Shown here piece after piece: positions 1 through 8,400 of a stretch of DNA of 9,465 nucleotides. Positions within the stretch are counted from its first letter, which is position 1, and the number at the start of each line of letters is the position of its first letter. Below the pieces are notes generated by a model. The model did not search any database and was not told the DNA's origin. It saw only the letters and a list, made by a program, of their open reading frames with translations. Source of the DNA: Verrucomicrobiota bacterium (GTDB lineage: Bacteria > Verrucomicrobiota > Verrucomicrobiia > Limisphaerales > UBA11358); the NCBI GenBank assembly GCA_021323835.1, contig JAJPKI010000005.1, positions 1-9,465 of the forward strand, given 5' to 3'. A program made the position numbers and the translations under genes.

Positions 1-696
1 ATATTCCCCGCGTCCGTGACCGATTGACTGATGCGGAAACATTTTCCCGATGCGCGCATAAGACAGGAAATCGTCACTGATAATTTGAGAGCCAGATTTG
101 GCCGTTGCACAAACTTTGGCTTCCACTGCTTTCATCGTAACTCGGTCAACGACGCTGGCGCGCACTTCTCCGCCGCGTTGAATCATTCCAACGATTGGGG
201 TTTTGGTTTTCGGGCTGCGTCCCTGTGTGCCCTGAACACGATTGCGAACATGTTTGTTTTTTTCCAAGCCACCGACGTAAGTTTCATCCACTTCAATCGT
301 GCCGGAAAGTTGGTGCGCGCCCTGCTGTTTCGCGGCGCGAATCCGATGCGCCATAAACCACGCTGCCTTTTGCGTGACGCCCAACTGCTTGGCCAACTGG
401 TATGAAGAAATCCCCTTGCCGCTGGTCGCCAGCAGATAAAGCGCGATATACCATTTGCGTAATGGCAATTTGCTATCGCCAAAAATTGTTCCGTTCTTGA
501 TTGTGAAATCCTTTTTGCACTTGGCGCAGCGATACCGCTTGCTGTCATTGAACTTGTAAATCTCCTTGTGACCGCAATGCACGCAGTATTCTCCGTCGCG
601 GAAACGCACGGAAGCAAAGTGCTGCCGGCATGTCTCCTCGTCACAGAAATGGTCTGTAAAATCCGTCAAAGTTTTGAAATCAAGCATGTTTTTCAT
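1..696 (-). CDS. IS1595-family (ISXO2-like) transposase, C-terminus cut by window edge
   Basis: Reading the minus strand from ATG at 696-694 gives 232 codons open to base 1; an in-frame TAG at 705-703 bounds the start, and a second ATG at 687-685 is an alternative. Order of parts: an N-terminal zinc ribbon (CVHC at residues 38-41 and CAKC at 57-60, as in Zn_Tnp_IS1595), a helix-turn-helix-like stretch at about 95-120 (GISSYQLAKQLGVTQKAAW), then the start of an ISXO2-type DDE domain. The motif EVDETYVGG at 135-143 carries the first catalytic Asp (D137) and SDDFLSY at 207-213 the second (D208). The sequence stops at GHGRGEY, which in this family sits just before the HTN-x-IE-x-FWS block with the third catalytic position, so roughly 70-90 residues are missing. 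It would cut and join the ends of its own element. The visible part has no frameshift or stop. The left end of the element is outside the window and I could not define the right terminal repeat. Confidence 0.93.
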   Translation of the reverse strand, partial: MKNMLDFKTLTDFTDHFCDEETCRQHFASVRFRDGEYCVHCGHKEIYKFNDSKRYRCAKCKKDFTIKNGTIFGDSKLPLRKWYIALYLLATSGKGISSYQLAKQLGVTQKAAWFMAHRIRAAKQQGAHQLSGTIEVDETYVGGLEKNKHVRNRVQGTQGRSPKTKTPIVGMIQRGGEVRASVVDRVTMKAVEAKVCATAKSGSQIISDDFLSYARIGKMFPHQSIGHGRGEY

Positions 697-705
697 TCCA
701 CACTA

Positions 706-734
706 ATTAAACCCTGAATCTCACTATAAGGCAA
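706..734 (-). promoter_or_regulatory. possible promoter for the transposase
   Basis: On the minus strand TTGCCT (734-729) and TTTAAT (711-706) are separated by 17 bases, a sigma70-like arrangement. The -10-like box ends only 9 bases before ATG 696, so transcription would start at or just after that codon, giving a leaderless message or favouring the ATG at 687. Promoter rules for this phylum are poorly known and AT-rich DNA gives such matches by chance, so this is weak. Confidence 0.2.
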
Positions 735-808
735 GCTAATAATGCCATTATTTTGACCATTGTTTTCAGTAGTTTTTGGTTGAAATGGGATTTTTTCGGT
801 GTTCTATT

Positions 809-834
809 GGCTGCGCAAAACAATTTGCGTAGTC
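809..834 (+). repeat. 11-bp stem hairpin with ACAA loop
   Basis: GGCTGCGCAAA (809-819) and TTTGCGTAGTC (824-834) pair over 11 positions as plus-strand RNA, with two G-U wobbles (810/833 and 813/830) and the loop ACAA. There is no T-run after it on either strand, so it does not look like a normal intrinsic terminator. It could be a transposon-end or recombination-site structure, or a protein-binding site. The role is unknown. Confidence 0.45.
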
Positions 835-1014
835 GGTTTGGGAAAGCAGAAAACCTGAGAGATTTTCGCCAGTATCCCCAAAACAAGACCGACCGAATGC
901 GTGCCTCCATTGGCGCGGCTCGGCGTGTTCTTGTTTGGGCTTCCTCTCAGGTGCCCCTGCTTAAGCGCGTCGAGTTCGCGCCATTCCTTTTCCTTCCGCG
1001 CTCGAAAGAACGCT

Positions 1015-1482
1015 ATGAAAAATAATGACATTTCAACAACACTTGCAGGAGTGGCCGGAGAATACTTTGTCGCCGCTGAATTATCACGACGCGGGTTCAT
1101 TGCTTCCATTTCGCTAAGAAATACGCGCGGGGTTGATATTCTGGCAACCAATGAAAAAACTTCTCGCTCTGTAACAATCCAATGTAAAACGACACGTGAC
1201 CCAAAAGCAAAGTCGTGGATTGTCAGCGAGAAATGTGAAAGCTGTTTTCATAAGAATCATTTTTATGTTTTTGTAACGCTCCAAGGCATCTTTGAACTGC
1301 CTAAATTTTACGTCGTTCCAAGCAAAGACGTTGCCAAGGTTTCGCTGGCTGGCCACAAGGAATGGATTAGCCATCGCAAGCGAGACGGCACAAAACGAAA
1401 AACCAATTCCATGCGTATTTTTCAGGACATCGAGGGGGAATATTTGGAAAAATGGCAATTGATTGAAAAGGCTCTGTCTTGA
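1015..1482 (+). CDS. stand-alone PD-(D/E)XK nuclease-like protein
   Basis: A 155-residue protein with the layout of a minimal PD-(D/E)XK fold. A first helix holds the acidic residue (AGEYFVAAEL, E16 or E22), then GVDILATN carries the metal-binding Asp (D41), and VTIQCKT carries the QxK form of the active site (Q56, K58). The arrangement resembles Holliday-junction-resolvase-like and group-I-intron-associated PD-(D/E)XK proteins. After the core come NHFYVFVTL and KFYVVPSKDVA, and a C-terminal part with HKEWISH, a basic stretch (RKRDGTKRKT) and NSMRIF. Small proteins of this pattern are common in bacterial genomes and are usually annotated as hypothetical. I chose ATG 1015 because homology-like sequence begins there and GAAAG lies just upstream; extending to GTG 901 adds an implausible leader. 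It runs straight into the next gene. The target (DNA repair, restriction or mobile-element function) cannot be told from sequence; cleavage activity is inferred from the motif only. Confidence 0.75.
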   Translation: MKNNDISTTLAGVAGEYFVAAELSRRGFIASISLRNTRGVDILATNEKTSRSVTIQCKTTRDPKAKSWIVSEKCESCFHKNHFYVFVTLQGIFELPKFYVVPSKDVAKVSLAGHKEWISHRKRDGTKRKTNSMRIFQDIEGEYLEKWQLIEKALS

Positions 1483-1811
1483 CAATGCCTAATCAGAACC
1501 ATCAGATTGTTTGGGTGAACGCGCACTTTTTGGTCGTTGTCGAAAAATCCGAGAAACACACTGAAGACTGGAAAGACTTTTTAGCAAACCAGGGAAACAT
1601 TTCGGTTTTACCCGAAACAATGCTCCAAAACCGAGATAAGCCAAGCCAAAGGCTTGCCGAAAACATTTGGCTGATTGAATTAAAAACTGACCTGCCGTTT
1701 CTGGCTGAACTTTCAAAGCGGATGAAGGGGAAGCATCGCGTAAAACTTTTGCCGTTTGATTGCAAGCCGGATTGGATTTTTCTTGATGATACCAATCCCC
1801 TCGTTTCCTAA
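1479..1811 (+). CDS. unrecognised small protein, partner of the nuclease-like gene
   Basis: I do not recognise this 110-residue protein. It may start at TTG 1479, overlapping the previous stop (TTGA), or at ATG 1485 (108 residues). The TTG has the better ribosome-site spacing: GAAAAGG at 1465-1471 lies 7 bases before it but 13 before the ATG. The protein has alternating strand-like and helix-like segments (QIVWVNAHFLVVV near 9-21, RLAENIWLIEL near 58-68, then a helix PFLAELSKRM and a strand HRVKLLPF), suggesting a small soluble alpha/beta fold. There is no signal peptide, membrane segment or Cys pair. The tight coupling suggests it acts with the PD-(D/E)XK protein, for example as an accessory or inhibitor, but that is inference. 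The same frame stays open past its TAA into the next remnant. Confidence 0.6.
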   Translation: MTMPNQNHQIVWVNAHFLVVVEKSEKHTEDWKDFLANQGNISVLPETMLQNRDKPSQRLAENIWLIELKTDLPFLAELSKRMKGKHRVKLLPFDCKPDWIFLDDTNPLVS

Positions 1812-2465
1812 TCCAATTCACTTAAAATCCTTGATTCTCACTGTTTTTCAGGCAGGGTTGTTAAAGAAGTTGGTCCCTTTCAGAATTGTCTGTTTTGGAA
1901 TGGCCAATTGATTCTGAGCCGTGATGGTAGCGGACAAATGTGGCAGATTGAGGACACGGCTTTCGATGGAACAGCAATCACAATTGATGACGATGGATTG
2001 AGTGGTGATCCGGGTTCTACAATATTTGATTACAATGCATACCTGACTAACGCACCAACGTTGCCTCTGGGAACACACGATAAAACCAATCTTCTTACTT
2101 TTAACTGGCAAAGCAGTTGGTTTGGCAATTTTTATCAATCCACAAACAGCCCGCTCATAAATGCGGGCAGCACAACGGCAGATCAGGTTTACAATATAGG
2201 ATTTGCACAGATTGGTTTATATCACTACACGACTCAGACCAACCAAGTGAAAGAAACCAATTCCGTCGTTGACATCGGTTATCATTACATTGCAACCGAT
2301 GCTAATGGAAACCCAATTGACACCAACGGCAACGGAATACCCGATTACATCGAAGACGCCAATGGTAATGGGATTTACGATTCAGGCGATTTGGGTGATT
2401 GGCAAAGCTTTTTCAATATTAAAATTTTAATAACACAGCCTCGCCAAGGCGGCACAGTGCCTTAA
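1812..2465 (+). pseudogene. 3' remnant of a large secreted beta-helix/calcium-loop protein
   Basis: The frame is open from just after TAA 1809-1811 to TAA 2463-2465, but there is no credible start: the only early start codon is TTG 1908, with no signal peptide after it. The protein-like part begins around 1850-1880 (GPFQNCLFWNGQL). It continues with a beta-helix-style end (SPLINAGSTTAD, GLYHYTTQTNQVKETNSVVDIGYHY) and then acidic calcium loops (DANGNPIDTNGNGIPD and EDANGNGIYDSGD), like EF-hand or thrombospondin-type-3 loops, ending in ITQPRQGGTVP. I associate this tail with the C-termini of very large secreted Verrucomicrobiota proteins, where it can precede a YD-repeat gene. Here the C-terminus looks intact, 18 bases from the RHS start, while the rest of the gene is gone. 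Either an insertion brought the nuclease pair or a deletion removed the 5' part. Whether anything is still translated is unknown. Confidence 0.7.
2417..2432. repeat. perfect 16-bp AT palindrome upstream of the RHS gene
   Basis: TATTAAAATTTTAATA reads the same on both strands. It lies inside the 3' end of the upstream remnant and 51 bases before the RHS start codon, a position where an operator or promoter element could act. All its bases are A or T, so chance formation is more likely than for a mixed sequence. No clear -35/-10 pair with good spacing accompanies it. Confidence 0.3.
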
Positions 2466-2483
2466 ATCAATTCCTGAAAAGCT

Positions 2484-5400
2484 ATGCAAATTCGCCCTTA
2501 CTTTTCTGATAAAACAAAGATTGGTTTTACCCAAAGTTTTCGCATTGTGGGGACGGTATTGGCTATATTGCTTGGTTCTATCATCAAAAGCCATTCAGCA
2601 GAAATAGCATCAACGAATTCTACGCAGCAAATTTTGCAGATGCAGACGTTTCGCGAAGGTTTGGTTTGGATTGGCAATAAGGAACCAACCGAAGCTGAAA
2701 ATAAAGAGTTACTGGAAGTCTTGACCCATTTAAATGAAGAATGGTGGACAGCAGGCGTTGAACAGTTTCTTCAAGATTATCCGCACTCGCCGTGGGCCGC
2801 GTCGCTGCGCCATGATTACGCCTCATTTTGTCGTCGCACCGGAAGGACAACGACCGCGTTGGATCAATGGCAGGCTGCATGGGAAGTGGTGAAAGATGAT
2901 AATAGTGCACAAGGCCAAAAGTTGGCCGGAACCATATTAGCTAATTGGATGGATTTACTTTCCAGCTTGGGACGATTGGAAAAGCTGAAAGAATTGGTCG
3001 CGGTTGGCGACCAAAGAAATTTCATCAATCCAGCGGATAGAGATAAATTTGAAGGGGCAAAAAACTCATATTTCCTGATGCAGATGCATCCCGAAATAGC
3101 TTACCGCTGCGGCACATTTGCTCTTAAAGCTATTGGTGAAAAATTACATTCCACTAACATTTTAGAAAGTCTTGTTGAGATTCCTTCGCCGACCAACGGA
3201 TTCAGCATGGCAGCATTGGTGGACATTGCCAAACAATACGGGTTAAACATGGTGCCCGTGCGCCGGTCGCAAGGACAGGATTTGATTGTGCCGTCTGTGG
3301 TTCACTGGCGGCAAAATCATTATGCGGCAATTCTTGAACGGGAAGGCGACAATTATCTAGTCAACGATCCTACTTTCGGAAGTGAAAAATGGATGCCTGC
3401 CGATATTATCAATCAAGAAGCTAGCGGCGAATTTCTGATTCCGACCACTTCACTGGCCAATGGCTGGAAGCGACTTGCGCTCAAGGAAACGAAAAATATC
3501 CATGGCATGGGATTGCCAGACAATATCAAAGATGGAAATGATAAGGGAAAACACCCAATTTGTCCGGGAATGCCGACATGGTTTGTGACTGAACCTTATA
3601 TCAATCTTTGGCTTGCCGACGAACCGATTTCATATTTGACCTCCCGTGGCGAGCCATTCACTTTTCGCATTACCTACAAACAACGAGATACCGTTTCTTC
3701 AGTTTCTCCAGAAATTGCGGCAGGCGGAATAGAAAATTCCTGGTATTCATTCATTTATTTAATCAATGTTTCCCCGTGTCCTTCCGGTCCTCCTCCTATT
3801 ATCTGTAACATGAATTTTTATAAAGCGAATGCCACCTTATTTTTACCTAATGGAGGAGAGGTGTTTTATCCCTTTTCAAATTTCAATAGCGACCCTCCTG
3901 TTTATGACGCCGAAACAAGAACGACGCTGCAACCACAAGCTCCAACCGTCGCTTTGGCAGCGGGTTTTGACAACGGAAGAAATGGTCTTCAGATCGTTCA
4001 TGCTGACGGGTCCCGGGACATCTATGGTTATGGATTCCTTGATGCAGTAGTTGCCGGTGATTATCGCGAGGCCAGATTCTACCTAACCCGTCACATTGAC
4101 CTTCATGGTGATACGACATGGTTTAACTATGGCGCCACCAACAATATTATTGTTTTAAAGTCAGTGGTGGATTGCGACGGTTTGACCAATACTCTGAAAT
4201 ATAATAGCAGCGGCACGCAACTTATCGAAGTTGACAACCCTTACGGTGCAAAAGCGCAGTTTAAATACGATGCCAGCGGCAATCTGACCAATATCATTGA
4301 CGCGCAAGGTCTGACTTCTGGCATTTCTTACGATGCGAACAATTACCCAAAGACACTGACCACGCCTTATGGAACAACACAATTTTCTGTCTTTATCAAT
4401 GCCACGGTAGCCAATACAAATAACGGACAAGGTAATTTCGGTGGTCATAATCTCATTGACCGCTCAGTGCAGGTGACCGATCCCGTCGGTGCAAATTATC
4501 TTTATTTGTATCGCTACGATTCGTCTTCCTTCATGTCCTCAAGTTTTTCTTCCAGTGATGTGCCGACCAGCACTCCGGTTGGCACTTTGGACAGCGGAAC
4601 TAACACCACGGCAAACCTTGCTGCCATTTGTTATCGCAATAGTTTTTATTGGGGGCCGCGTCAATTTGCGGGGCTTTCAACTACTAACACGAGTAGTTTT
4701 ACCGCCAATGATTATCTTTGTGGTCGAATGAAACATTGGCTGGAAGACCAGAATCAACTTTATCTAAGTGGCTATCTTTCCGTAGAACGCGACTCCTCGC
4801 CGGATGGTTCAACAGAAGGCCTAAAAACTTTTTATGATTATATCGGTAAACTTGCCGGTTACAATTTTTGTGCCGGAAGTTATCCGCTGCCATCAGTAAC
4901 GGCTTGGCGAATGCCCAATGGCGAAACACATTACCAATATCAAAAATTCGATTACTTTGGAAATGTGACTAATTCGGTTTCAACCTACACATTGTCTGGC
5001 GGTTCGGTTGGCACTCGCACGAATCAATTCATCTATGCCGACAACAATTATACGAATTATTTTAGTGACCAGCCAAACGGTGGACATGTCGTCGCGACTT
5101 ACGTTTTTACTGTTCCTAATTTACTGACGAAAATTATTGCGCCGGACGGCAGTGTAATTTGGTCTTGTGGCGGATTTGATGTGGTGGCTTATTCTAATAA
5201 TTTCCAGACCGTTTCTTCAACCACCAACAGCGCAATTTTTTATTCCAAGCGTGTATTGCCAGATAACGTGACTAATGCTGTGGGCGATGTATCGTCATTC
5301 AGTTACGGCAGTCCAATGCCAGTGAAAGATTATTATTACAATACGAATTATTTCGCTACTGGGTTTAGTGGCTATAATAAAATTACCAGTATCACGTCCT

Positions 5401-8400
5401 TTGCCGGACTGACCATCACAAATTTTTATAATGCCAACGGCTTTTTAACGCAAACGATTGATTTGCAAATCGGACGGACTAATTCATTCGGCTACACTGG
5501 TAACGGTTTGATTGGCGCTTTTACGAACGAACTTGGTCTGAATGTCAGCGCCACTTGGGATAATCTCTTACGGCTTACCAGCGCCCATTTCCCCGATGGC
5601 ACTTATGTCTCGAATCGTTTTGACCAGCTTGATTTGGGCGGTGTCCGCGACCGTCTTGGTAATTGGACGACTTACGGCCACGATGGAGCGCGTCATTTGA
5701 CATCCATCACCAATGCCAACAACGCCGTCACATTGTTAAGTTGGTGTGGTTGCGGTTCGCTGACCGACATCCTTGATCCGTTGAACAATGACACCAGCCT
5801 TTATTACGACAATCAGGGAAATTTGACCAACGTAAACTTTCCCGACGGCAGCAAATTGTTTTATCAATACGATTTGGCGGCGCGACGCACCAGCGTGGCG
5901 GACGGTGCAAGCCGCACCTGGCTCTTTGGCTACAACAATCAGGGATTGGTTACTGTGATCAGCAATACTTACGGAAAGGTTCAGGGAACCTTTTATGATA
6001 TTCGCGACCGGCAGGTGTCAGTCACGAACGAGGATGGCATTGTCGTGACCAATTCATTCGACCCGCTGGACAGGATTTTGACACGGACATGGCCGAACAG
6101 CGCAACAGAAGGTTTTAGTTATTCGGCGCAAGGAATCGCTTTTTACACGAATCAATTGAACCAAGTGACAAAATTTGGCTATGACGCAGCCATGCGAAAG
6201 ATAGCCGAAACGAATGCTAACAACGAAGTCTCGCTGTTCACTTACGATGCCGCCAGTGATTTGCTGACGCTCACCGACGGCAAAAACCAAACCACGACGT
6301 GGACTTACGATTTGTTCGGCAATGTGAGCAACAAGGTGGATGCTGCCAATAATCTTTTGTTCGTCTATAAATACGATTCCGATGGCAGGTTGACAAACCG
6401 TTTGAGTGCAGCCAAAGGCGCGACGACTTACACATACGATGCCGTCGGCAATTTAACGAACATCGTTTATCCCGTCAGCCCGGCAATTGTTTTGACCTAC
6501 GATCCATTAAACCGGCTGACAAATATGGTGGATGCCGTGGGCACAACGGCCTTCACATACAGCCAAGTGGGACAGTTATTGAGCGAGGACGGCCCTTGGG
6601 CCAACGACACCGTCAGCTACACTTACTCGCAAGAATTGCGCGCAACATTGGGTTTGAGCCAGCCGAGCGGTTCATGGTCTCAAACATACAGTTATGACAA
6701 TGCCCGCCGCTTGACCGGCCTCACTTCGCCCGCTGGAACTTTTGGTTATAGCTATTTTGCTCCAGCATCAGTGTTGCCGGTTTCCGTGACGTTGCCCAAC
6801 AGTGCCTACATCACCAACACTTACGACACGCTCGCCCGCTTGACAGGCACATATTTGAAAAACAGCGGCAATACGGTTTTGGATTCGCAAACTTACGCTT
6901 ACGACACGGGCAATGAGCGCACACAGCAGGTGTTCATGGCGGGCAATTTCATCAATTATGGTTACGACCAAATCGGACAGTTGAAAGCAGCCGTAGGCAA
7001 GGAATCGGGCGGGACGACCAGTCGCTTGCAGGAGCAATTGGGCTACGGCTATGACACCGCCGACAATTTGAACCTACGCACAAACAATGCATTGGTGCAG
7101 ACGTTCAATGTGAACAATCTGAATGAACTGACGACCATCACTAATAAAGGCACACTCACAGTGGCGGGCACGACAACCGTTCCGGCGACGAGCGTGACGG
7201 TGAACGGCTCAACGGCCAATCATTATGCGGACGCGACGTTTGCGCTGGGTGGATTTACCGTGACCAATGGCATCAATGGTTACACAGCCATCGGCACGGA
7301 TGTGGCGGGCAACAAAGGCACAAATAGCATCACGGTCAATCTGCCGGCGACAAATACTTATGCCTATGACTTGAACGGAAATCTTTTGACCAACGGCAAT
7401 GAAGTTCTAGTTTGGAATGACGAGAATGAGTTGGTGACGAATTTTGTGGCCGGTTCATGGAAGAGCGAGTTTGTGTATGACGGATTGCTGCGGCGGCGAA
7501 TTGAGCGCGATTACAGTTGGAACGGCAGCGCATGGACGCAGACCAATGAAATCCGGTTCATTTATGACGGCGACGTAGTGATTCAACACCGTGACACCAA
7601 CAATTTGCCGACACTGACATTGACACGCGGCTTGGATTTGAGCGGAGAACTGCAGGATGCCGGAGGGATAGGCGGCTTATTGGCGATGACGGAAAGTTCG
7701 GGAACCAGCAGCTATTATCATGCGGATGGAGCGGGCAATGTGATGATGTTGATTAATACAAATCAACTCATGGTTGCAAAAGCGGAATATGAACCTTACG
7801 GAAATTTCCTATCCTTAAGCGGGCCGAAGGCATCGATCAATCCATATTGGTATTCGAGCAAGCCGATACATTGGCAATCGGGCAAATACGATTTCCTGTA
7901 TCGCTGGTATGTGCCGGATTTAGACCGATTTGCCAATCGCGACCCCATTCAAGAAATGGGTGGAATTAATCTTTACAATTTTGTTGGCAACAGTCCGATG
8001 AATTATGGCGATCCGTTGGGATTATACGGTTTTAGTGACTATAAGCGGGATTTTGGCGATGGTTGGAACATGGTGAAAAGCGGGGTTGGCAAAGGATTGA
8101 CCAGCGCGGAGGAATTTTTCACAGGAAAACCGGGTGATTATCAAGCCGACCCGAATTCAATTCAATACTTAAGCAATCAAGCGGGCGTTGGCGTGACACC
8201 GTTGACAGATAAAGATGGAAACTGCGTGGATGCGACCAAGTTGGTGTTCACAGGTGTGTTTTTGTCGCCAATAGTTGCGCTGATCCCGGGCGGTGAAGAA
8301 GCAGAGTTGATTAACGCAGGCAGAACTGCGAAAGCGGCAAAAGATGTGGAGGAAGTGGAGAAAATTGGGAATGATGTTAAGCTATTAAACACGGCTCGGA

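Larger units (their letters stand above)
697..1014. other. intergenic gap between transposase and nuclease-like gene
   Basis: I see no convincing coding sequence on either strand. The open stretches here do not look protein-like, and a GTG at 901 in frame with the downstream gene would only add a 38-residue Cys/Ser/Arg-rich leader with no plausible ribosome site. The gap holds a small AT palindrome (AATAAT-GCC-ATTATT, 738-752), a strong 11-base-pair hairpin (809-834), a longer imperfect inverted repeat (GTCGGT at 832-837 with ACCGAC at 888-893, flanked inward by TTGGG/CCCAA) and a distant 7-base repeat pair (TGGCGCG at 911-917, CGCGCCA at 977-983). The right end of the IS1595-type element should lie here but I cannot place it without the other end. 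Confidence 0.6.

Noticed and set aside
31..405. Plus-strand open frame of 124 codons
   Set aside because: It is antisense to the clearly recognisable IS1595-type transposase and its translation has no family-like motifs.
183..644. Minus-strand open frame of 153 codons
   Set aside because: It lies in a different frame of the same strand as the transposase; the zinc ribbon and EVDETYVGG motif are in the other frame.
738..752. AATAAT-GCC-ATTATT palindrome as a terminator
   Set aside because: The stem is short and A/T only, so too weak; it also lies upstream of the transposase start, not after a gene.
832..893. Integron attC site before the nuclease gene
   Set aside because: The imperfect inverted repeat does not end in the GTTRRRY/RYYYAAC core needed for attC, and no integrase is in view.
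901..1014. N-terminal extension of the PD-(D/E)XK protein from GTG 901
   Set aside because: The extra 38 residues are rich in Cys, Ser and Arg, have no ribosome site and do not fit the family start at MKNND.
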